Assembly: GCA_004014935.1 (NCBI GenBank)
Contig: CP025323.1
Location: 372,001-436,000 of the forward strand
Origin: Saccharomycopsis malanga
Lineage: Eukaryota > Ascomycota > Saccharomycetes > Ascoideales > Saccharomycopsidaceae
Length of the DNA: 64,000 nucleotides
Reading direction: 5' to 3'
Below the pieces are notes generated by a model. That model worked only from the letters and a program-made list of their open reading frames with translations, made no database searches and had not been told where the DNA came from. Below, in pieces: positions 49,813-58,688 of the stretch (the first letter of the stretch is position 1; every line of letters begins with the position of its first letter). The translations under genes and the position numbers were made by a program.

Positions 49813-50408
49813 GGTACAGTGTCATATTTATCAAATTGTTAAATTGAACTACAAAAAAAGTTTTTTACGTATAATCGTCGGCCTAGTTCTGTCAGATTTT
49901 TATAAGTCTCTGATAGGTGTCATTATATAAGAAAATGTTGCCGTGACAATAATCATATATTGCACTACTAGTTTTCTAGCAGCTGAAACACAGTGAGCGA
50001 AATCAAAAAGAATGAGAAGTTTATCACCAAAGATCGGCAATATGTTGCTTAATTCAATAGATACTGCAAACTTTGCTTTTCTGTTTGTCGAGTCTGGATT
50101 ACACTGAAAAACTATATTAATATTGACAGTACGATATTCTAAATATAATTGCGCGTTTGGGTTGCCTAAGTTCTTATAAACTCAGGATTCTTGGATCATG
50201 AAATGTACACCAAGGGGCTCAATAACAACTTTACTTACAATCTGTGTTTCCATAACAAATAAGGATGTCACTCTTCATTCAGGAAATATGTGAGTATACT
50301 TTGATATGTTTTTCAAAGTAAAATATTAACGCTTTCCGCTGCTTTTGTTTCATCAGCATATATTTATCTGGCTGTATCTTAATATGAAAAAATTTATTTG
50401 ACATGAAG

Positions 50409-50480
50409 TCCGATATAGTGTAACGGCTAGCACGGTTCGCTTTCACCGAGCAGACCCGGGTTCGACTCCCGGTATCGGAA
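50409..50480 (+). tRNA. tRNA-Glu (anticodon UUC)
   Basis: A 72-base tRNA. The acceptor strands TCCGATA and TATCGGA pair fully; the D arm contains the A box TAGTGTAACGG; the anticodon loop CTTTCAC gives anticodon TTC; the T arm CCGGGTTCGACTCCCGG holds a perfect B box. The sequence closely follows yeast tRNA-Glu(UUC). No intron. A run of nine Ts follows. Confidence 0.96.
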
Positions 50481-50821
50481 TTATTTTTTTTTCCTCAACG
50501 CTTCAATTGGGTCTACTTTATTTTTGTTCCATAAAAACCTTTTCAAATACCTAAGCTAAAACCATCTAGTTGCTTTTCTTGAGAGTATTAATAGTTGTTG
50601 TATGACACAGGTTGATTAAATAGAGGCACAGGGTAATACCGAATGAAAACGCGAAAGACGGTGCGCGTACAGGGGAAAATTCAAAAATAGAAAATTAAGC
50701 ATTATCACCAAATATAAACAATAACAAAAGGGTCCTCGAGAACGAGGTTTGATGTATCATTGATGCTATTGGGTTGTTTGCCATAATTACGAAAATATAT
50801 TATCACGTTTACAGAGGGATA
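50481..50821. other. Gap tRNA-Glu/NSL1
   Basis: About 340 bases containing the tRNA terminator and the presumed NSL1 promoter. Nothing else recognised. Confidence 0.5.
50484..50492 (+). terminator. Pol III terminator of tRNA-Glu
   Basis: A run of nine Ts begins four bases after the discriminator base, the standard RNA polymerase III termination signal. Confidence 0.85.
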
Positions 50822-51688
50822 ATGTTTGGGATTCATCAGAAGTTGTACTTACAAAATCAAGATGTCAAGTACTTGGAACAGCAGATTGCGAAAGCCGCAT
50901 ACAAGAAGCTTGATTTACATCTTCCCCGGACGGCAATAAGCAAAGTCGGTAAACAAAAACAAGGGAAACCGCAGCGAAAGCAAGAAGGAAAAGGAAAGCG
51001 TAAAGCACAGGAAGACGACACTGATGTTGAAATAGACGAAGAGGAGGATGAGGTAAGGCTCAAGGTGAGGGCTCTTGTCGAAAAATATATACACGATGCC
51101 TTTGAGCTTAGTAAACACTCCATAGTAGTTGATGACAAGGAGTTGAGAAGCGAGGACTCTCTTCGAACTTTGCTTTATGGGGACTACGATGATGAAGAAA
51201 GAAAGGGCAAGTCGCGATCCAGACAGCGAAAAGAAGAGGAAGACGAAATTGAGGTTGAGCCGTTTGACTTTGCGCTCAATGAGAAGCTTCGAAAAGTTTA
51301 TAATCAAGTGGAAGATTTGACCACACAGTTGACCAAAAAGCGTGCCACTTTACCGATACGTTTGAGAGAAAAATACAATAAGATTGCTGAGACGAATCTT
51401 AAGTCTATTGAAGATTTTGAAAAGACTCTTAATGATAATGAGAGTCAGGATGTGTTGGATATTCTGGAACCAATGGAGGAGACGGAAGAGCCGTTTGAAA
51501 CCTTGGGCAATGTTTTGAAAAAAGAGGGGCTTGAAAAGGCTGACCACGAGGAAATAGTGAAAGATTATGAACAGTCATTGATACTTTTACAAGAATTGAA
51601 ACAGGGTATTCCACAGCGAAAGAACGACCTAGAAAAGTTGCGGGAATTGATGGAATATGTCGAGCAACGTGATACTAGTAGGATATAA
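50822..51688 (+). CDS. NSL1: Kinetochore MIND/Mis12 complex subunit Nsl1
   Basis: Subunit of the four-protein MIND complex (Mtw1, Nnf1, Nsl1, Dsn1) that links the inner kinetochore to Ndc80. The 288-residue product matches S. cerevisiae Nsl1 (216) in pattern: KLDLHLPR near residue 36, an acidic middle, EPFDFALNEKLRKVYNQVED around 155-175, then coiled coil ending HEEIVKDYEQSLILLQELKQ and LRELMEYVEQ. The extra length is mostly a charged Lys/Glu/Arg insertion (about 45-80) and acidic stretches. The ATG at 50822 is used; the frame upstream opens with TTG at 50774. Convergent with the MNN4-like gene. Confidence 0.85.
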   Translation: MFGIHQKLYLQNQDVKYLEQQIAKAAYKKLDLHLPRTAISKVGKQKQGKPQRKQEGKGKRKAQEDDTDVEIDEEEDEVRLKVRALVEKYIHDAFELSKHSIVVDDKELRSEDSLRTLLYGDYDDEERKGKSRSRQRKEEEDEIEVEPFDFALNEKLRKVYNQVEDLTTQLTKKRATLPIRLREKYNKIAETNLKSIEDFEKTLNDNESQDVLDILEPMEETEEPFETLGNVLKKEGLEKADHEEIVKDYEQSLILLQELKQGIPQRKNDLEKLRELMEYVEQRDTSRI

Positions 51689-51950
51689 TTGTCGAAATGT
51701 ACATTCATGTTGATACTATCATTACGTAGGTCTACAGTGAAATTTACACAAGTGAAAAACTTTAAGAACATGTAAAAAGCGTAATTAGCGTAATTAGGAA
51801 CAGAAAACCGGAATCAAACAAAAATAAAACAAGATGGTGGAAACGAAACCAAAAGAAAAAAAGAGCAAAAATGACTGTAACAAAGAATATTATAAAATAT
51901 TATAGCGAGAAAACGAGTTGAAAAGATTTATAAACAAACACAAACATTTC

Positions 51951-54038
51951 TTAGTACTCCCAATTTCTAGTTCCATGTTCTTGCTGATAATTGAGGAAAG
52001 CCTCAAAGGGGTCTTCTCTGAAAACAGGCAAGTCCTCTTTAGTCAACTCTACTGGATCTTTGCCTTCTTTGTAAAAGTCTTCAAACTCTTTCCAGTGCAA
52101 TGTGATTGCATCCTTTGCTCTGTTAAACGAGTCTTGCAAGTCTTTGTCACCGCAAGCACCCTGTAAAGTCAAATCTCCCCTGCTGTTGAATCTTGAAGGC
52201 ACTTCCTCCTTGCTTGGCGGATCTTTACAGATCTCGTCTGGCACCCAGAGACCAATGTCACTTTGAAAGTTGTGATCATAGCATTTGAAAGAGTTGAAAG
52301 GACGGTCCCCATAGAATCTGTTCAAAATACGTTCCACTTTGCGAGGAATGTATGCCTGGGCACCTTCATAAATGGTGCGTCGCAATGGAAACAAGTCTTC
52401 AGGAGTAAAGAATTGCAAATGCTTACAGTGCACAGGCAAATACTTGTCAGGATTTTCCTTGATTTGGCTTTCGGAAACACCCAAGTTGTCAGGAACTTCG
52501 TGGTCTGTGTGCCAAAGCGCAGATATATCGATGTAAATGCCAGTACGGGCGTCAATATATCTAGCATCTATGAAATTGTTACCTGAGCCCTGCTGGGAAT
52601 ACACATGGTCTGTTTGAAGCCAAAAGAGACCGTTGCCGGACTTTGGATCCTCGATGATCAACGAATTGTTGAGTTCTCTGCCGATACGGTTCAAGTCCTG
52701 GATGGAAACCTGAGCATCAATATCATTATCCCACGGCAAATTCTGTGCGTTGAACCACCAGCCAATCAAATTGCCGTAATTTATCCAAGTGACAATGCCA
52801 TAGTTTTCACAGAGTTTGAACCATGAGCGGAGCAAATGATGGATTACTGCGATTCTCTCTTCATGAGAGATGATGTGTCTGATGAAGGGAAAGTTGTAAT
52901 GGTGCAATTCTGCATTGCTATCCACCTTCAAACGAGGAAATGTAAAGTAAAAAGCAGGTTGCACTGCATGGTCCTTGGCATATTGTAAGAACACTCTGTA
53001 CTTTTCTTCTTCAGGAGTGCGATCTTTTTTATCAGTCAATTCCTCAAGTTCTTTTTCTGGGTCCCAAATGAATGATTCCTTATTCAAAGACTTTTCAACA
53101 GGCAAATGCATATCCTTTAATCTGCCACCATTCTTTTCAAACTTGTCTAAAAGTGTTCTGGAAAGCTTGAGATTGTCATCTCTGGTAGGCGAGTTAGGAG
53201 CAGGTTTGTTTGTCTTCGGATCAAAGGTCACAGTATCTTTAGGAATTTTATACTTGTTTCTCAAATAGTCCAAATCAGACTTTCTTTCGTTGATGTCAAC
53301 CTCAAAATACTGCTGATCTGTTTCAAAGATCAACCGTTCTGGGTTTTGAAAATAATACTTTTTCCATATGGCAGAGCATGCTGCAATAGCTTTAATCTGC
53401 TCGTCAAAAAACACATCCTTGTCATGTAAATGGTCATCAACCCATGGGTCTCTTCTATCACTCATTTCGTCGTAACAAAACTTGGTCAAAATCTCCTTGA
53501 TCTTGTCCTCATCACCATTGATGGACTTTAGAACGTCTGGATGAGACTGAATAAACAAATCTGCCTGGGATACGTCAACCCAATCTGCCCAGTCGAAATT
53601 TGCAGTAAGATGTTTATTTATGTTCTCCTTCTTAGAGTAATGAGCAAGCAATTCACGATAATAAACATTGATAGGAACCCTAGGATCCAAAAGCGGAGGA
53701 CGTGCTTGGACATTGCTGGCATGGGTAGCAGCAAAAACAGGAAGCCTGAAGAAACTACGGTCGAGCTTCATAAATTGACGTAAACTGTCACTGACGGTTT
53801 CAAAACGTGCATACTGGAAGTCTGAAATATTGTTTATCAAACAAACACTGAAGAAAAAAACACACGCAAGAAGAAAAACTACAAAAGAGTTGTTCGCAGC
53901 TGAAGGACCGCTAGAAATCTGTTTGGAAACAACAGACTTGTTTCTTTGGAACCGGCCAAAGACACTGGAAGGGACCAAGCCATGAAGAAGCTTGTTGAAA
54001 AGAACCACCGGAACATATATTATTCCTAGCAAGCGCAT
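51951..54038 (-). CDS. MNN4: MNN4-like mannosylphosphate transfer protein (LicD domain)
   Basis: Golgi type II membrane protein required for adding mannosylphosphate to cell-wall mannan in yeasts. The 695 residues show a short cytosolic N terminus, one membrane helix at about 51-70 (SFVVFLLACVFFFSVCLINN), and a lumenal LicD/fukutin-type nucleotidyltransferase-like domain around 395-560, with the motif WINYGNLIGWWFN and LPWDNDIDAQV carrying the conserved acidic pair. S. cerevisiae Mnn4 has a long Lys/Glu-rich C terminus that is missing here; Candida has several shorter MNN4-like paralogues, and this may be one. Start ATG 54038. Divergent from the ECM4-like gene across 1.15 kb. Confidence 0.88.
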   Translation of the reverse strand: MRLLGIIYVPVVLFNKLLHGLVPSSVFGRFQRNKSVVSKQISSGPSAANNSFVVFLLACVFFFSVCLINNISDFQYARFETVSDSLRQFMKLDRSFFRLPVFAATHASNVQARPPLLDPRVPINVYYRELLAHYSKKENINKHLTANFDWADWVDVSQADLFIQSHPDVLKSINGDEDKIKEILTKFCYDEMSDRRDPWVDDHLHDKDVFFDEQIKAIAACSAIWKKYYFQNPERLIFETDQQYFEVDINERKSDLDYLRNKYKIPKDTVTFDPKTNKPAPNSPTRDDNLKLSRTLLDKFEKNGGRLKDMHLPVEKSLNKESFIWDPEKELEELTDKKDRTPEEEKYRVFLQYAKDHAVQPAFYFTFPRLKVDSNAELHHYNFPFIRHIISHEERIAVIHHLLRSWFKLCENYGIVTWINYGNLIGWWFNAQNLPWDNDIDAQVSIQDLNRIGRELNNSLIIEDPKSGNGLFWLQTDHVYSQQGSGNNFIDARYIDARTGIYIDISALWHTDHEVPDNLGVSESQIKENPDKYLPVHCKHLQFFTPEDLFPLRRTIYEGAQAYIPRKVERILNRFYGDRPFNSFKCYDHNFQSDIGLWVPDEICKDPPSKEEVPSRFNSRGDLTLQGACGDKDLQDSFNRAKDAITLHWKEFEDFYKEGKDPVELTKEDLPVFREDPFEAFLNYQQEHGTRNWEY

Positions 54039-55059
54039 ACTGGCTAATTTGAATGCTCCTGCTGCTTGAATGAAGTATGGTGATGCCAGAATAACAGTTC
54101 TATGAAGGGAATCAAACCGAAGGAAAAGAAATAACTTGTTCAGTCCGAAAGCATTAGTGAAATGTCAATGCGATATAATGGATGGGTATTACCCGTCGTA
54201 CAGGCACACGACCCTGAAACAGGTAATTGGCGGAGATGAGAAGGAAATAAGAGGTGGGTGAGTACTAGGTGGCGGCTGAGGGGCGGAGTTCAGTGTTCAG
54301 TCGCTTTAAGGTATTCTAATGATATTAGGGGTATCACTCGTATTGAACCTTTTTTGCCAAGCCTGTATTAGGATACGCGACTGTTATGTATATACATGAG
54401 TGAAATGTATGATTATTAATACTATTATGTAATATCAAGAAGGATGGGGAATTACGTTGGAATGTAGAAATGCTTAAGAAGTCAAATACGATAGTTGTCA
54501 ATGATTGGGCTTGAAGAAGGGAAAGAAATAGAGCCAGAAGAGAAGAAAAGGTGGAGTTGTATAAGACTGTGTAGCCAACACAAAGGGTAATGGAGTCATT
54601 CAAACAAAGCGTAGGAATGAAAGTGTAGAATTCATCATTAATGTTACAATACAGCTTTTTTTTAACAATTTGAGCTAAAAATATTGAATACTGCTTCATC
54701 CTTGATTATTTTCAACTGAAAAGTATAAAAAGTAATATAAGCTTGAGTCCAAAGAAATACTAGTTTGTTTACATTATGGTAAATTGATATTCAAATATTA
54801 CTCCCCTTTACAATGTCATTTTTCATTCCCCTTTGTAATATCATTACTCTTTCTTATTATTAAAATACTGCTACTGGTGTAGTAAATTATTCATTATCCT
54901 CATAGTTTCGCTACTATAGCTTTTAATAGTCGACCCAGTAGGGAACACTTTTGCCTAAAAGCAAACTCTTCAAACTATAACCATATTAAAACACCACCAA
55001 TGTAAACTTATAATCACCAACTAAAACATTATACGACCTCATAGTGATTGCTGCTGACG

Positions 55060-55078
55060 TGATGCTGACATAGCATCA
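55060..55078. repeat. Inverted repeat TGATGCT-N5-AGCATCA
   Basis: Perfect 7-bp arms separated by GACAT, about 115 bases upstream of the ECM4-like start and directly adjoining TTACTAA. Likely a regulatory dyad. Confidence 0.6.
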
Positions 55079-55085
55079 TTACTAA
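55079..55085 (+). promoter_or_regulatory. Yap1/Cap1-type response element TTACTAA
   Basis: TTACTAA is the core of the Yap response element recognised by Yap1, or Cap1 in Candida, and it lies about 110 bases before a glutathione transferase gene, a class induced by these oxidative-stress factors. Short motif, so binding is inference. Confidence 0.5.
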
Positions 55086-55193
55086 TTCTTAGCAACTATG
55101 AACCCGTTCTCAGTACTTAAGACTTGCGACCTGTCAAAAAACAACTATTTTTAAATTACCATTCATCTCTTTATAACTAAATACTCAATTACC

Positions 55194-56195
55194 ATGTCTA
55201 ACATCAAATTCAACGTTCAAAAATTTGCTGACAAGTCTGGCGAGTTTAAGCGCAAGGCCAGTCTGTTCAGAAATGCAATTTCTGTTGATGGCAAGTTCCC
55301 ACCAGAGGCCAATCGGTACCATTTATATGTATCGTACGCTTGTCCTTGGGCTCATCGTACTTTGATTGCCCGTCAATTGAAGGGTCTTGACAAGCTCATT
55401 GATGTTTCTGTTGTGCATTGGCACATGGATGACAAGGGATGGCGGTTTAAATCCAGTGCCGACGAGGATGTGCCTGGTGGTGCTGATGTTGAACCAAACT
55501 ATGGTTTCAAGCGTCTTAGTGATCTTTATTTCAAAGCAGAACCAGACTACGACGGACGATTCACTGTTCCAACCTTGTGGGACAAGAAAACTAGAACAAT
55601 TGTCAACAATGAAAGTAGTGAAATTTTACGTTTTTTCAACACCGCTTTCAATGACTTTTCAGAATTGTCTACAGAAGAAAAGAAACTCGACATTTACCCA
55701 GAAAAGCTTAGAGCAGAAATTGACGAGATCAATGACTGGGTTTATGACACTATCAACAACGGTGTTTACAAGTCTGGTTTTGCTACCAAACAGGAAGTGT
55801 ACGAGAAACACGTCAAGATTTTGTTCGAACATTTGGACAAGGTTGAAAAAGTGTTGGAAAACAGTTACCACCTGGCCAGCAATCCTGAACGTGATGGTTT
55901 CTATCTTGTAGGAAACACATTAACCGAGGCCGACATTAGATTATTCACAACCATTGTCAGATTTGATCCGGTATATGTCCAACATTTCAAGTGTAACATT
56001 GGTACAATTCGTGGTGACTACCCTTATTTACATCGCTACGTTCGTTATTTATATTGGAAAATCCCTGCTTTTCACGACACCACCCATTTTGATCACATCA
56101 AGTTCCATTACACCAAATCGCACCCAGCAATCAACCCTCATGGTATTACCCCTGTCGGTCCTGTGCCAAACATCCTTCCTCTTGACAGCCAATAG
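55194..56195 (+). CDS. ECM4: Omega/Xi-class glutathione transferase, ECM4/GTO type (glutathionyl-hydroquinone reductase)
   Basis: Cytosolic thiol transferase that reduces S-glutathionyl-hydroquinones and related adducts. The 333-residue protein has the N-terminal thioredoxin-like domain with the catalytic cysteine in YVSYACPWAHRTLIAR (Cys50), VVHWHMDDKGWRF, FTVPTLWD and VNNESSEI. The helical C-terminal domain follows, with EADIRLFTTIVRFDPVYVQH and the closing INPHGITPVGP. These blocks match S. cerevisiae Ecm4. Codon 24 is CTG in KASxFRNAIS, where Ecm4 has QVSSFRETIS, so CTG most likely means serine here. ATG at 55194. Its promoter carries a TTACTAA element and a dyad. SSK1 follows on the same strand. 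Confidence 0.93.
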   Translation: MSNIKFNVQKFADKSGEFKRKASLFRNAISVDGKFPPEANRYHLYVSYACPWAHRTLIARQLKGLDKLIDVSVVHWHMDDKGWRFKSSADEDVPGGADVEPNYGFKRLSDLYFKAEPDYDGRFTVPTLWDKKTRTIVNNESSEILRFFNTAFNDFSELSTEEKKLDIYPEKLRAEIDEINDWVYDTINNGVYKSGFATKQEVYEKHVKILFEHLDKVEKVLENSYHLASNPERDGFYLVGNTLTEADIRLFTTIVRFDPVYVQHFKCNIGTIRGDYPYLHRYVRYLYWKIPAFHDTTHFDHIKFHYTKSHPAINPHGITPVGPVPNILPLDSQ

Positions 56196-57053
56196 TTGTG
56201 TATAGTTAAGCCACATCCTGATTCGTCGTATTCAGTCTGTAGTCAATGTGTAACAGTTTTTCCATCTATAGGTGAAAATTGGGCCATATGGTCTACTGAT
56301 TAATGCATATTATTCATAAGATCGACTATCATACTCACTGAGCAGTTACATTGCAATATATAAATTTAAACGAAGAAATTAAGCTGAACCTATTGCATAT
56401 CCTATCTACGTTACTCGGTAAAGACATTACGGTTACCTGACATCATTTGTTTATATTTTGAGCTATAATACAACTATCCCTCAATACCATGATACACCTC
56501 AATTCCTAAACTAAGTAATTCCACCACCCTGGTATCAACTCCTTACATATTGAGTGCCCATGCACCCCGTATGCACACATTACCCGTACATACCCCTACT
56601 TCCCTTTTCGGACAGAGAGTGGAAAAACGGAAAATAGCATATATACAGACGATGATTATGATGATTAGGTGGATGTTGTCTAGTGTAAATCGCACTGTGG
56701 ATAAACTGTATAAACAAGTTTTCAACTGTTGTGGCTCAACAAAGACTAGGGTTTTATATTTAAAAAGTTTTTTTTTTTATTTTTATTTTTGCATTTTGTT
56801 TTCGAAGCCGCACTTTTTTCCTTCAACTATTATCGGGTCAAATCAAGCGACAGCACGACATTTACCATAGACATTAGAAAATAGTAATGATTAATCAGAT
56901 CATTCAATAGAAGACCAACAAAAAGAAATAACACTTTATTAGCTATTAACACTGAAATCAATTATAATAATCAGTAATAGAAACATTTATCAATAATACA
57001 AATCATTAATACCAATCATAACTAATAGGCAAAATCAGTCATTAATACATAGC
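56196..57053. other. Gap ECM4-like/SSK1
   Basis: About 860 AT-rich bases including a T tract at about 56768-56780 and an A/T-rich region rich in AATCATTAAT-like words just before SSK1. No gene seen. Confidence 0.55.
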
Positions 57054-58319
57054 ATGTCTAACATACTGTCAGCCTCAGCTGCGTCTCAGCCTCAGCCCCA
57101 CAGAAAGTCTGGGGTTTTCAAGAACACCCTTGTGCTGCTGGCGCTGGTTCTGCTGTTCAATGGTGCACCAGAGCCAGGATCCAGAAACCATAGTCTAGCC
57201 AACCCCAGTGGAGTTGCTAATGTTTCTGGTGGAAATATGTCAGGAGCAGCTAGTATCAACGGAGCCGCAGGAGCAGCAGCAGTGGAGGAGCTTCCTGTGC
57301 CTCTTGCAGTCCTAGAGCGAAAGTTTCGTGAAAAGTTGTTTCCTAATAATGTTCTACCGAAAATCAAAGTTCTTGTAGTGGAAGATAATGTGATCAACCA
57401 GATTATTTTGTCTAACTTTCTCAAAAAGAACAATATTCCTTTTACGCTTATTTCCAACGGACGTGATGCTCTAAAGGAGTGGCGTAAGGGTGGCTATCAA
57501 TTGATTCTTATGGATATCCAGCTTCCTTTTATCAGTGGTATTTATTGTGCCAAGGAAATCAGACGGCTAGAAAGTGTTAATGGGATTGGAGTATCTAATT
57601 ATCGTGACATCCACAACCTTATTAGCAGTGGCCAGAAGATTTCCTCAGAACAGCTGAAGCAAGAACAAAAAATGAAGGCCTCAGGACGTAATACCAGCTC
57701 AACTAGCAGTGAACATACCAGTCCAAATCGAAAACCAATATCTTCTATTAGTAGTCCAAGAGATTCTCCTAAATTTCAACATGCGCAAATATCACTTCAA
57801 GCACAGCAGCGACCAAAAATCACACCTGAGAATACCACCAGTAACATCCATCGAGACCGTGTAACAGAACTCCAGACATCCAGTGACGCAGAAAGCACAC
57901 ATAGTGACTCGCCATCACTGATAACAAGTCCTATCAGCGAGACTGCGATTGCCAACGAGCTTAAACGAGAAGATTCGCCCAACCCGTTGACAGACGAAAC
58001 TGCTTCTGACAAACTTGATGTTCTGCGTTTCAAACAGCCTGTGATTATCGTGGCTCTTACTGCCAACTCCTTTACTGAAGATCGTGACAATGCCTTAGCC
58101 GCGGGTTGTAACGATTTCCTTGTCAAACCTGTAAACTTGCTTTGGTTGGGAAAGAAGTTCACAGAATGGGGTTGTATGCAAGCCCTAATCAACTTTGATG
58201 GATGGGAAGGTACTACCAGAAGACAGTACAACCAGACGGAGAATGAGAAATCGCTCAAGAGAAACAAAGCTTTGGACGTGCACTTGAAAAGACTCTTGAC
58301 ACAGGCCCTGGCGAGATAG
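57054..58319 (+). CDS. SSK1: Response regulator Ssk1 of the HOG osmosensing phosphorelay
   Basis: Final receiver of the Sln1-Ypd1-Ssk1 phosphorelay; the unphosphorylated form activates the MAPKKK Ssk2/22 and so Hog1. The 421-residue protein has a low-complexity N terminus (1-80) and a receiver split by an insertion. The first part, KVLVVEDNVINQII to CAKEIRRLE, holds the acidic pair Glu110/Asp111 and phospho-acceptor Asp154 (LILMDIQLP). After a Ser/Pro-rich insert (about 176-325) it resumes with VIIVALTANSFTEDRDNALA and the conserved Lys in FLVKPVN. It is much shorter than S. cerevisiae Ssk1 (712) because the N-terminal region is cut down. The seeming hydrophobic helix at 26-35 contains five CTG codons and disappears if they are serine. 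Confidence 0.9.
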   Translation: MSNILSASAASQPQPHRKSGVFKNTLVLLALVLLFNGAPEPGSRNHSLANPSGVANVSGGNMSGAASINGAAGAAAVEELPVPLAVLERKFREKLFPNNVLPKIKVLVVEDNVINQIILSNFLKKNNIPFTLISNGRDALKEWRKGGYQLILMDIQLPFISGIYCAKEIRRLESVNGIGVSNYRDIHNLISSGQKISSEQLKQEQKMKASGRNTSSTSSEHTSPNRKPISSISSPRDSPKFQHAQISLQAQQRPKITPENTTSNIHRDRVTELQTSSDAESTHSDSPSLITSPISETAIANELKREDSPNPLTDETASDKLDVLRFKQPVIIVALTANSFTEDRDNALAAGCNDFLVKPVNLLWLGKKFTEWGCMQALINFDGWEGTTRRQYNQTENEKSLKRNKALDVHLKRLLTQALAR

Positions 58320-58688
58320 TATCAAATGGAGATTATTTGTTTTATGGGTATCGATTATCAAAAAAGTAGATATGATTGATGATTTATCATGTTGGAAGAA
58401 CTGATAATAAGTCTCTTACTGTTTATACTGAAAGATTTGTCTTTATATAAATAATCATTAGCATGTTAGTACTATTGAGTTGGTAGTCTAATAATAGCTG
58501 TATACGATATATGTATTGAATATGTTCATGAAGCAAAATATTATTATAATATTAAAAAGTACTGATGTTATGATAATATCAAACAGCCATATAATCTATA
58601 AGCCCTGAATTATTATGTGAGTTGCCCCGTTTAGGTGTAATATAATGTTTATTTTATTATTACGGTATCTAGCAAACATGTAAAACTC
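58320..58688. other. Convergent gap SSK1/RAD52
   Basis: About 370 very AT-rich bases between two 3' ends; nothing recognised. Confidence 0.6.

Larger units (their letters stand above)
49089..50408. other. Repeat-rich region between the protease and tRNA-Glu
   Basis: About 1.3 kb without a gene. From left: the protease promoter with TATATA near 49238, a CGTTCG-rich imperfect inverted repeat (49428-49462), a perfect 18-bp palindrome, a 10-bp tandem array and then AT-rich sequence up to the tRNA. Upstream flanks of tRNA genes are favoured by yeast retroelements, but I could not define any element. Confidence 0.55.
54039..55193. other. Divergent region MNN4-like/ECM4-like
   Basis: About 1.15 kb between divergent starts. 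Contains a hairpin-like inverted repeat and a Yap1/Cap1-type motif close to the ECM4-like gene. A 121-codon ORF (54334-54699, minus) has low-complexity content and no recognised family, so it is not called. Confidence 0.55.

Noticed and set aside
49840-50400. A solo terminal repeat next to tRNA-Glu, a favoured insertion site.
   Set aside because: I could not identify matching ends, a short flanking duplication or a second copy in the window.
50774-50821. An N-terminal extension of NSL1 from a TTG codon.
   Set aside because: The ATG at 50822 gives the expected distance to the conserved LHLPR motif, and TTG starts are not used in this setting.
54334-54699. A 121-codon minus-strand ORF in the MNN4/ECM4 divergent region.
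   Set aside because: Composition is AT-driven with no domain; the region is better explained as promoter.
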